Assembly (NCBI RefSeq): GCF_016924755.1
Contig: NZ_JAFFJX010000006.1
Coordinates: 62,001-126,000 of the forward strand
DNA from: Longitalea arenae
Lineage (GTDB): Bacteria > Bacteroidota > Bacteroidia > Chitinophagales > Chitinophagaceae
Direction: 5' to 3'
Length of the DNA: 64,000 nt
The notes under the pieces are model-generated. The model ran no database searches. It saw only the letters and a list, made by a program, of their open reading frames with translations, and was not told where the DNA came from. Shown one piece after another: positions 45,418-52,448 of this stretch. Position numbers and translations under genes: made by a program. How positions within the stretch are numbered: position 1 is the stretch's first letter; each line of letters starts with the position of its first letter.

Positions 45418-45450
45418 ATTAAAAAAAACCATCCGCCGAACGGCGGATGG
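45418..45450 (-). terminator. Intrinsic terminator of the Hsp20 gene
   Basis: CCATCCGCCG and CGGCGGATGG form a ten-base perfect stem with a two-base loop. On the minus strand the stem is followed by a run of T residues, so it ends the Hsp20 transcript. Confidence 0.85.
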
Positions 45451-45509
45451 TCATCTAAACCAAAACCAACTGCTTATGAAACTAAAAATTTAATATTTCT
45501 TTTGCTATA

Positions 45510-45941
45510 TTACTGTACAACAACCTGTTTGGGTGTGTCTTTAACCACTTCTTTCTTAGGCAGGAACAGTTTCAAAATACCGTTCTCGTATTTCGCCTGG
45601 ATAGCATCAGCATCGATCTGGTCAGCTACTGTAAAGCTGCGCTTGAAGCTGCGCTGGCTGAATTCGCGGCGAACGGTTTTAATGTCTTCCGATCTGCCCT
45701 CTTCTTTCTTCTCGTAGCTGATGGTGAGCAACCCTTTGTCAACATTCACTTTGATGTCTTCTTTATTGATACCGGGTACGCTTACTTCGAGGTGAAAGCC
45801 ACCGGCTGCTTCATAAATGTTTACCGGTGCCAGGTTAATGCCGCTGTAACCGTCATTCCATAAACCAGGAATAGAATTGAAGAAATCATCAACTACAGAA
45901 TCGAATGATTTACGGGCGGGATGGTGCAGTCTGACTGTCAT
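45510..45941 (-). CDS. Small heat-shock protein, Hsp20/alpha-crystallin family
   Basis: The 143-residue ATP-independent holding chaperone has the alpha-crystallin sandwich at about residues 40-130. NIYEAAGGFHLEVSVPGINK and VDKGLLTISYEKKEEGRSE are visible, and the conserved A-x-x-x-x-G-x-L turn appears as AKYENGILKLFLPKK. A C-terminal extension (DTPKQVVVQ) completes it. It is a single unit with its own terminator and is divergent from the bacilliredoxin gene; sigma-32-type control was not recognisable. Confidence 0.9.
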   Translation of the reverse strand: MTVRLHHPARKSFDSVVDDFFNSIPGLWNDGYSGINLAPVNIYEAAGGFHLEVSVPGINKEDIKVNVDKGLLTISYEKKEEGRSEDIKTVRREFSQRSFKRSFTVADQIDADAIQAKYENGILKLFLPKKEVVKDTPKQVVVQ

Positions 45942-46106
45942 AACTTATTATTTTTATTGTTTTTTAAATGTTGAGTACGCTTACATTTTTTCAAACAGTG
46001 TACCATTGCCAAAAAGCAGGGATTACAGGGATGAATTGACAGAAAACCAGGAAAACAAACGGACATTAAGACAGATCAATGTTATTAATGCTGACATAAA
46101 TACCGA

Positions 46107-46140
46107 TTTCGGGTAGAAATAAACTTTTTACGTAGTTTTG
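46107..46140 (+). promoter_or_regulatory. Candidate promoter of the bacilliredoxin gene
   Basis: TAGTTTTG at 46133-46140 matches TAnnTTTG, with TTTC at 46107-46110 as a weak -33 element. The start codon follows 23 bases later. Confidence 0.5.
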
Positions 46141-46163
46141 CGTTTCAATTAAAAAATAGTAGA

Positions 46164-46577
46164 ATGTATCCAACAGAAATAGTACTACCAATGAAAGAGG
46201 AGTTGACAGACAATGGCTTCCAGGAGCTGTTAACCCCTGAAGATGTTGATAATCAACTAAAAGCAAAAGGAACAACACTGGTGATGATCAATTCGGTTTG
46301 TGGATGCTCTGCAGGTTCTGCCCGTCCCGGCGTATTAATGGCTGTAACCAATGCAGCAAAAAAGCCAGATCATTTGACTACCAGTTTTGCAGGATATGAT
46401 ATTGATGCTGTTAAGAAATTACGTGAGCATTTATTGCCTTATCCGCCATCTTCCCCGGCGATTGCCCTGTTCAAAGATGGCCAGCTGGTACACTTCATCG
46501 AAAGACATATGATTGAAGGGCGTCCGGCGCAACTGATCGCTCATAACCTGATGGCAGCATTTGAAGAATATTGCTAA
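46164..46577 (+). CDS. Bacilliredoxin (BrxA/BrxB, YphP/YqiW family)
   Basis: The 137-residue thioredoxin-fold protein carries the family motif MINSVCGCSAGSARPG with the redox pair Cys46-Gly-Cys48, and the length is standard. Bacilliredoxins remove bacillithiol from oxidised proteins in the cytoplasm, so this suggests a bacillithiol-using organism, which is known in Bacteroidota. The second conserved block YPPSSPAIALFKDGQLVHFI is also present. It has a promoter upstream and a terminator after it, so it is its own unit. Confidence 0.88.
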   Translation: MYPTEIVLPMKEELTDNGFQELLTPEDVDNQLKAKGTTLVMINSVCGCSAGSARPGVLMAVTNAAKKPDHLTTSFAGYDIDAVKKLREHLLPYPPSSPAIALFKDGQLVHFIERHMIEGRPAQLIAHNLMAAFEEYC

Positions 46578-46617
46578 AATTTCTTAGCTGATTAATTCAG
46601 CTTTGTTCATAGTGATG

Positions 46618-46646
46618 AACCCTCTCATTCCTGGGAGGGTTTTTTA
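46618..46646 (+). terminator. Intrinsic terminator after the bacilliredoxin gene
   Basis: AACCCTC pairs with GAGGGTT across a ten-base loop and is followed by a T tract. Confidence 0.75.
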
Positions 46647-46654
46647 ATTCATTA

Positions 46655-46742
46655 AGCAATTGACAATAAGCAATAGGCAATATATGCCGATTGTCGGGCG
46701 TTACGCATATTTTTGGCAATTGCCAATTGCAAATTGCCAATT
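46655..46742. repeat. Inverted 7-bp arrays (GCAATTG family)
   Basis: The left arm at 46655-46682 has AGCAATTGACAATAAGCAAT-like units. The right arm at 46712-46742 has TTGGCAATTGCCAATTGCAA and more units. The units are partly self-complementary, so several foldings are possible. It lies between the bacilliredoxin terminator and lgt. Confidence 0.75.
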
Positions 46743-46804
46743 GGTTTGCTTATCATTGCAACTTTATTAAATCATTGGTAGTTACAAAAATCTATTCCTG
46801 ATAC

Positions 46805-48115
46805 ATGTATCCAAACCTATATTACGCTTTTAAGGATCTTTTTGGTGTTAACTGGAACGGACTTCGTTTTATTAATTCCTTCGGTTTTTTTGTAGCCCTG
46901 TCTTTTTTAGCAGCCGCTTATATTTTGACCCTGGAATTGAAGCGCAAAGAGAGAGCTGGTTTGTTAACTGGTCAGGATGTTAAAATGATCGTGGGTAAAC
47001 AGGCCAGTGCCGGGGAATTGTTATTGAATTTCTTCCTGGGTTTTTTATTAGGCTATAAGATCATCGGTTTATTTATGTCTGGCAGTGAAACAACCGCCGA
47101 TCCGCAACAATATATCTTTTCATCAGAAGGGAACTTACCCATTGGTTTGGCACTCGGTGTTCTGTTTGCCGGATTGAAATGGTGGGAAAAGCATAAGCAA
47201 AAACTCGATAAACCAGAGGAGCGTACCATTCGTATCTGGCCGCACGACAGGGTAGGCGACCTGGTGATCTATGCCGCCTTGTTTGGTTTCCTGGGCGCAA
47301 AGATCTTTCACAACCTTGAGAACTGGCAGGACTTTAAGACAAATCCCATCGAGGCCTTATTGTCGTTCAGCGGATTGACCTTCTATGGCGGTTTGATCTG
47401 TGCAGCCGTAGCCATTTACTTTTACACCCGCAAACATAAAATTGATTTCCGCCATTTGTGCGATGCCATTGCTCCGGCCCTTATTCTGGCTTATTCCATC
47501 GGCCGCATTGGCTGTCAGGTGGCCGGTGATGGGGACTGGGGTATTTTGAACAGCGCCTATGTGACCGAGCCTGGTCCCGATTCCAAAGTACAGTTGGCCG
47601 ATACCGCCCGTTTTCAAAGCACGCTGCAGGCACACAGCAGTTTTTATGTTCGCACTTTTCAGGTCAACAATGTTGCAGAGATACCGCATGCCAGCGTAAA
47701 AGCACCGGGCTGGCTGCCCGACTGGTTGTTCGCTTACAGCTATCCGCACAATGTAGTGAACGAAGGGGTACGTATTCCCGGCTGTGAAGAAGAGCAATTC
47801 TGTAACCATCTGCCCATTCCGGTGTTCCCAACGCCTTTTTATGAAACCGTGATCAGCTTTTTCCTCTTCCTGTTCTTATGGTCTTTGCGCAAAAAAATGA
47901 AAGTACCCGGAACCCTCTTCGGGATATATCTTATAGTAAACGGTATTGAACGCTTTTTTGTAGAGCAGATCCGGGTGAATACCAAGTATTCCATTTTTGG
48001 TTTTCATCCTACACAGGCCGAGATCATTGCAGTGGCCCTGGTGCTCGCGGGCGCCGCTTTATATTTGTATATGAAAAGAAAGTATGCTGCTAAGATCGAT
48101 CCGCTTAAAGCGTAA
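46805..48115 (+). CDS. lgt: Prolipoprotein diacylglyceryl transferase
   Basis: The 436-residue inner-membrane enzyme moves a diacylglyceryl group from phosphatidylglycerol onto the lipobox cysteine of prolipoproteins. The Lgt signature YSIGRIGCQVAGDGDWG is near residue 236, and the end motif NGIERFFVEQIRVN is near 379. It has about seven membrane segments and is about 140 residues longer than the E. coli enzyme. The extra length is mainly an N-terminal/second-helix region and a loop with cysteines (CEEEQFCNHLP) before the last part. The window's lipoprotein genes would need it. A repeat and a bidirectional terminator follow. Confidence 0.92.
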   Translation: MYPNLYYAFKDLFGVNWNGLRFINSFGFFVALSFLAAAYILTLELKRKERAGLLTGQDVKMIVGKQASAGELLLNFFLGFLLGYKIIGLFMSGSETTADPQQYIFSSEGNLPIGLALGVLFAGLKWWEKHKQKLDKPEERTIRIWPHDRVGDLVIYAALFGFLGAKIFHNLENWQDFKTNPIEALLSFSGLTFYGGLICAAVAIYFYTRKHKIDFRHLCDAIAPALILAYSIGRIGCQVAGDGDWGILNSAYVTEPGPDSKVQLADTARFQSTLQAHSSFYVRTFQVNNVAEIPHASVKAPGWLPDWLFAYSYPHNVVNEGVRIPGCEEEQFCNHLPIPVFPTPFYETVISFFLFLFLWSLRKKMKVPGTLFGIYLIVNGIERFFVEQIRVNTKYSIFGFHPTQAEIIAVALVLAGAALYLYMKRKYAAKIDPLKA

Positions 48116-48123
48116 CGGCCAAA

Positions 48124-48200
48124 TGAAATGTGATAATTTGATAAGTGATAATTTGATAATGTGATGATCCCGCAGAGCGGGACAAGTTGTGATAATGAAA
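48124..48200. repeat. 8-bp tandem array (GATAATGT family) with 26-bp insert
   Basis: About six GATAATTT/GATAAGT-like units are followed by an insert at 48166-48191 identical to the one at 43905-43930, then by GATAATGAAA. No clear inverted partner was seen in the rest of the gap. Confidence 0.8.
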
Positions 48201-48224
48201 TAAAAGTCTAGGACAGTATAAAGA

Positions 48225-48274
48225 AGAGAGCCTCTGCCCCCGACAGCGTTCGGGATAGCGGAGGCTCTCTTTTA
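48225..48274. terminator. Bidirectional intrinsic terminator
   Basis: AAGAGAGCCTCTGC pairs with GCGGAGGCTCTCTTTT around a loop that itself contains a small CCCGA...TCGGG hairpin. It lies between lgt and a convergent gene. Confidence 0.85.
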
Positions 48275-48323
48275 ATTACGTCTTACGGTTTGGGTGTAGT
48301 AAGGTCCTGGTTATACTTCCCAC

Positions 48324-48815
48324 TTACTTGCTGAAAGCATAGGATTCGCCTTTAGTATTTCTGCATGGTAAAAAGATCTCCTGGGGCATACCCTTGTCGA
48401 ATGGGATCCTGGTCTCCAGTTCGGGATCACAATCAACCCGTTCTTTATTATCAAAAACCAGCGCATTGTTCTCTATTCTGCCAGGCAAACAATCGATGCC
48501 GCCCACAAAGTACTTACCTACGTACTGATTTTTCGTATTGTACAAAAGCACCCGGCCTGTAGCTCCCGGCGACCGTCCCCAGAACATTATGGAGGTCATG
48601 ACCTTGAAAGTGCGGCCATCATCTGTTTTTACCTTTCCGAGATACTTAAGCTCGTTCCGGTTATAATGCCCTTTTTTCGAACGGTCAAAAATATAGGTCT
48701 TACCGATCTTGTTGCGTTCCAATACAAGCTGCTTTTCCTTGTCATAATTGATGTTTTGCCCGAACGCAGTGGTGACGAGCACACCGAGGCAAATAGTTAA
48801 GATTCGATGTTTCAT
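48324..48815 (-). CDS. Secreted protein of unknown function
   Basis: The 163-residue product has a signal peptide ending near residue 19 (TTAFGQ). The mature part is basic and beta-rich, with two cysteines late in the chain (GGIDCLPG, DCDPELE) and a third near the end (LPCRNTKG). I do not recognise a family. The only context is convergence with lgt and a long divergent gap to the first barrel gene. Confidence 0.7.
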   Translation of the reverse strand: MKHRILTICLGVLVTTAFGQNINYDKEKQLVLERNKIGKTYIFDRSKKGHYNRNELKYLGKVKTDDGRTFKVMTSIMFWGRSPGATGRVLLYNTKNQYVGKYFVGGIDCLPGRIENNALVFDNKERVDCDPELETRIPFDKGMPQEIFLPCRNTKGESYAFSK

Positions 48816-49188
48816 AAGATTCTGAATTCTGGGCCAAAATTACAGGTCATACTTATTTACAACGAAGAGTATCAGCTAATTGGCGCCATACGATCGACCA
48901 TTGGCCGGGATTCTCCGGTGATTGGGTACCCGGGTATTGCCCTGGCACCCGGCCTAACTGCCACCGGCAGGGCAGGGGTATCCGCTCAAACCGCTTCCAT
49001 GCCACTTATCCCAAACCACCAGCTGCCTGTAACATGCCCGCAGCCTGTACGTCCTATCTGCGACCGCATTTTTCCGGATATCCCGTTAAACCACAGTTGA
49101 ACACAAAACAATGTACTTTGCATTACACAGTACCTAATTTTGAACTGTAATCGATTAAGCAAAGTATTCAACAACCAATAAAAGAAAC
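48816..49188. other. Divergent gap of 373 bases before the first barrel gene
   Basis: No array of 7-9 bp units is seen here, in contrast to most other gaps. A 97-codon plus-strand frame at 48807-49100 has no family features. The only candidate signal is TTTG at 49117-49120 with TAATTTTG at 49135-49142, but the spacer of 14 bases is short. Confidence 0.5.
49117..49142 (+). promoter_or_regulatory. Candidate promoter before the first barrel gene
   Basis: TAATTTTG at 49135-49142 is a good -7 box, 47 bases before the ATG. The TTTG at 49117-49120 gives a spacer of only 14 bases, so the pairing is uncertain. Confidence 0.4.
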
Positions 49189-51648
49189 ATGAGAACGCTT
49201 CCCAACCTGTTTATGATCATGCTGTTAACAGTATCAGTTGTAAGCAGGGCGCAAAACAAAACGAGTGTAAAGCTTACCGGCAAAGTAGGCGCCACCAACC
49301 AGACAGCTGTATCAGCCGCCACCATAACGCTTTTAAAAGCCAAAGACTCGAGTGCAGTAAAGACATCGGTATCAGACCAGGAGGGCAGGTATTCGTTCGC
49401 TAAGCCGCCCCAGGGCCGGTATCTTATAGTCGTTTCTGCCGTTGGTTACGATAAACAGTATTCTGCTCCATTCAACATATCTGCCGATAGCGCTGAGGTA
49501 ACATTTCCACCGGTAATGCTTGCGCAACGCACGAAAGACCTGAAAGCCGTAACGGTAAGCGCCCGGAAACCACTGGTTGAACAAAAGATCGACCGTACCG
49601 TCGTAAATGTGGACGCGTTCATCAGTAATACCGGCGCCAATGCGCTGGAAGCCCTGGAAAAATCGCCCGGCATCCAGGTGGATAAGGACGGGAATATCAG
49701 TCTGAAAGGAAAACAGAACGTGGTGGTGCTTATCGATGGCCGCCCGGCCTATCTCAGCGGCGCCGATCTGGCCAATATGTTAAAAGGCATGCAGGCTTCT
49801 CAGCTGGAACAAATTGAGATCATGACCAATCCACCGGCCAGGTTCGATGCAGCGGGTAATGCCGGTGTCATTAATATCAAAACAAAAAAGAATAAAGTAA
49901 AAGGGTTTAACGGAAATGTAAGCGCCGGTGTAAGCCAGGGCGTATATTTCAAAACCAATGAAAGTCTGAGCCTGAACTACCGCAACGGCAAGCTGAACCT
50001 TTTCAGTAATTACAGCTTTAACCTTAATAACAATTTCCAGCAATTGGAGATCTTCCGCCGGTATAAGAACGACGATGGATCTACCAACGCTATTTTTGAA
50101 CAGGTGGCTTACATGAAACGGCGGAACATGAACAATAACCTGAAAATGGGTATGGATTATTCCATCACCGAAAAAACAACCCTGGGCGTGGTAGTAAGCG
50201 GCTTTTACAATCCTGAAAGCAGCAACAACAATAACACCAGCTACCTGCAGGATCCCAACAATGTACTTGATTCGATTGCTACCGCCGGCTCTCATATTAA
50301 AGGCACCTGGAAAAATGCCAGCGTAAACCTGAACCTGCGTCACCAGTTCGATTCAACCGGTCGCGAATTGACGGCGGACCTCGATTATATCGTCTATGAC
50401 AACGAGAACAACCAGCAGTTTTTAAACACCACGTACGAACCCAACTGGATAAAACGCTATGAAGAACAATTACAGGGTGTGTTGCCGGTGACCGTCAATA
50501 TCTATTCTGCAAAAATGGATTATACCCACCCCTTGAAAAAGAACGGCAAAATTGAAGCAGGCTGGAAAAGCAGCTACGTGCAAACGGAGAACAAGGCCAA
50601 TTACTACCTGTACGATGGCAGCGAATGGATGACGGACCTTGAGAAAACAAACTACTTCGATTATACCGAAAATATCAATGCCGCCTATATAAGCCTTAAC
50701 AAACAGCTCACGAAAAAATGGGGCCTGCAGAGCGGACTGCGTTTTGAGAATACGAACTACAAAGGGCATCAGTTCGGGAACCCGGCCAAAGGCGATTCCT
50801 CATTCAAACGCACGTATAACAGCTGGTTCCCGACTGTGTATATCAGTTATGCCGCCAATGAACATAACCAGTTCGGCATAAACTACGGCCGCCGGATCGA
50901 CCGTCCGGGATATCAAAACCTGAACCCGTTCATGTTCTTCATTGACAAATACACCTATGTAGCCGGAAATCCCTATTTAAGACCCCAGTATTCTAACAAT
51001 TTTGAGCTAACCCATATCTATAAGGGTAAATTGACAACAACCCTTAATTACAGTGTAACTGAGAATCTGTTCAATGAAACATTCGATCAATTGGGTTATG
51101 CCACCGTGGTAAGGCAGGGCAATATCGGCCGCCGTAAAAATGCCGGCATCTCAGTGAACGCGAACGTACCGCTGACCAGGTGGCTTACCAGCATTTTATA
51201 CACCAATTATAACTATACCCGTTACTCAGGGCAGTTATATGGCGAGGAATTGAAAGTGGAAGCCGGTAACCTGCTCATTAGCCTGAACAACCAGTTCACC
51301 TTCAAAAAAGGCTGGGGCGCCGAACTGAGTGGCTGGTACAGAAGCAAAGGCGTGGAAGGACAGATCCTGCTCATGCCCATGGGACAACTGGCTGCCGGCA
51401 TCTCAAAACAGGTGTTAAAAGGCCAGGGGTCGGTGAAGGTGAACGTGCGTGACATCTTATATACCCAGAAACCGAATGGCGATATCAACTTCAAGAATAC
51501 CGAGGCCTGGTTCCGGAATACCCGTGACACCCGGGTAGTTAATCTTACATTTTCTTACCGCTTTGGAAAACCCGTTAAGAGCACCAACGGCCAGCGTAAA
51601 AAAGGCGGCGCCAACGACGAACAAAACCGCGTTAATATAGGAAATTAA
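49189..51648 (+). CDS. Outer-membrane beta-barrel protein with carboxypeptidase-regulatory-like and plug-like domains
   Basis: The 819-residue product has a signal peptide to about residue 22 (VVSRAQ) and a carboxypeptidase-regulatory-like sandwich at about 30-115. A plug-like segment with ALEALEKSPGIQVDKDGNIS and LEQIEIMTNPPARFDAAGNA follows, then a barrel with the family motif YGRRIDRPGYQNLNPF near residue 564. This matches the OMP_b-brl family related to TonB-dependent receptors, but I saw no clear TonB box. Cargo is unknown. A paralogue lies 800 bases downstream. Both end in charged, polar tails with EQNR. Confidence 0.85.
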   Translation: MRTLPNLFMIMLLTVSVVSRAQNKTSVKLTGKVGATNQTAVSAATITLLKAKDSSAVKTSVSDQEGRYSFAKPPQGRYLIVVSAVGYDKQYSAPFNISADSAEVTFPPVMLAQRTKDLKAVTVSARKPLVEQKIDRTVVNVDAFISNTGANALEALEKSPGIQVDKDGNISLKGKQNVVVLIDGRPAYLSGADLANMLKGMQASQLEQIEIMTNPPARFDAAGNAGVINIKTKKNKVKGFNGNVSAGVSQGVYFKTNESLSLNYRNGKLNLFSNYSFNLNNNFQQLEIFRRYKNDDGSTNAIFEQVAYMKRRNMNNNLKMGMDYSITEKTTLGVVVSGFYNPESSNNNNTSYLQDPNNVLDSIATAGSHIKGTWKNASVNLNLRHQFDSTGRELTADLDYIVYDNENNQQFLNTTYEPNWIKRYEEQLQGVLPVTVNIYSAKMDYTHPLKKNGKIEAGWKSSYVQTENKANYYLYDGSEWMTDLEKTNYFDYTENINAAYISLNKQLTKKWGLQSGLRFENTNYKGHQFGNPAKGDSSFKRTYNSWFPTVYISYAANEHNQFGINYGRRIDRPGYQNLNPFMFFIDKYTYVAGNPYLRPQYSNNFELTHIYKGKLTTTLNYSVTENLFNETFDQLGYATVVRQGNIGRRKNAGISVNANVPLTRWLTSILYTNYNYTRYSGQLYGEELKVEAGNLLISLNNQFTFKKGWGAELSGWYRSKGVEGQILLMPMGQLAAGISKQVLKGQGSVKVNVRDILYTQKPNGDINFKNTEAWFRNTRDTRVVNLTFSYRFGKPVKSTNGQRKKGGANDEQNRVNIGN

Positions 51649-52020
51649 CGAGGTGGCCGGGTGAAAGGTCTCACTCGTATATGATAACAGGCAGTTAACA
51701 AATTCCAGCAGTAAATTCGTTAAACCATCAGCGCCGGCAGCGGTCAGAATAAATGCAGGGCAACAGATTGGGAAAAGAAATGAGGAAGATGGAATTTTAA
51801 GAAAATGAAATTGGTACTGGCACAATTTCTGAATAGGTAATGATAGCTGTTTGAAAAGAATGTGGGATGCGCTACGAGTGAACAGGGTGGGCGAAACGTG
51901 CGTGAAGGGTAAGCGTTGAACATTTCGGAGTATTTAGATTTTTTTAACAGTGGACGATGAAACCAATTTACCATTTAAACGTCTTATATATACAAAGGCA
52001 ATAACAAAACAGCATGGACA
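51649..52020. other. Gap after the first barrel gene, no array
   Basis: No tandem array, terminator or RNA gene stands out. Minus-strand frames here (for example 51744-51974) show no family features. Confidence 0.4.
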
Positions 52021-52089
52021 ATGAGAAAGATCATACTTATAGCAATAGCACTTGTTTACCTGGTAGGATGTGGAATTTCTTATATGTAA
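52021..52089 (+). CDS. Possible 22-residue mini-lipoprotein
   Basis: A short frame starting at the ATG at 52021 encodes a basic start (MRK), a hydrophobic run, a lipobox-like LVGC with the cysteine at residue 17, and only five more residues (GISYM). This is the layout of a very small lipoprotein, similar in plan to entericidin-type peptides. A terminator lies about 85 bases downstream. An overlapping frame from 52014 (28 residues, no signal) is an alternative. It may also be chance within a short RNA gene. No homologue can be named. Confidence 0.4.
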   Translation: MRKIILIAIALVYLVGCGISYM

Positions 52090-52172
52090 AATGCGAATAA
52101 TTAAGACAATAAACTTTCTTCATAAATAGCAGTCATACAGTTTTTCTCATAAGCAGTTAGTTTTGGTTAACG

Positions 52173-52204
52173 AGGCCCCATTTCTATGGGGCCTTTATTT
52201 TTTA
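52173..52204 (+). terminator. Intrinsic terminator after the mini-lipoprotein frame
   Basis: AGGCCCCAT pairs with ATGGGGCCT over a four-base loop, followed by a T-rich tail. Since no long gene precedes it within 500 bases, it supports a short transcript here. Confidence 0.85.
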
Positions 52205-52448
52205 CAGCAGATCCTCTCTGGCAAACTGCGGCCGCAATTGTAGATCATCCACCACAAATTTTATAACGGTTCACAGGGATTTCCCTTCGGCACCTTTCTT
52301 CCTTATTTTTTTCCGCTGGTGTATTGATACCGAATATGGCCCCCTTGTAGGCGATTAATACTGATTATCATTAATCGTTTTTTAATACCGTGAATACATC
52401 GCAACTTAGCTAAGAGATTCCACCGTTAGAACCCTTCAATAATAGCAC
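52205..52448. other. Upstream region of the second barrel gene
   Basis: It contains the inverted repeat at 52352-52377 with the Fur-box-like core, but no clear TAnnTTTG promoter and no tandem array. Confidence 0.4.
52352..52377. promoter_or_regulatory. Inverted repeat with Fur-box-like core upstream of the second barrel gene
   Basis: CGATTAAT and ATTAATCG flank a ten-base centre. The 19 bases at 52357-52375 match the classic Fur box in about 15 positions, including TGATTATCATTA. It is about 70 bases before the ATG at 52449. Iron control is a hypothesis. The repeat is also followed by six T residues, so a terminator role is possible. Confidence 0.4.

Noticed and set aside
48816-49188. Gene at 48807-49100
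   Set aside because: The 97-codon frame overlaps the convergent gene start, has proline-rich non-family sequence and no ribosome or promoter context.
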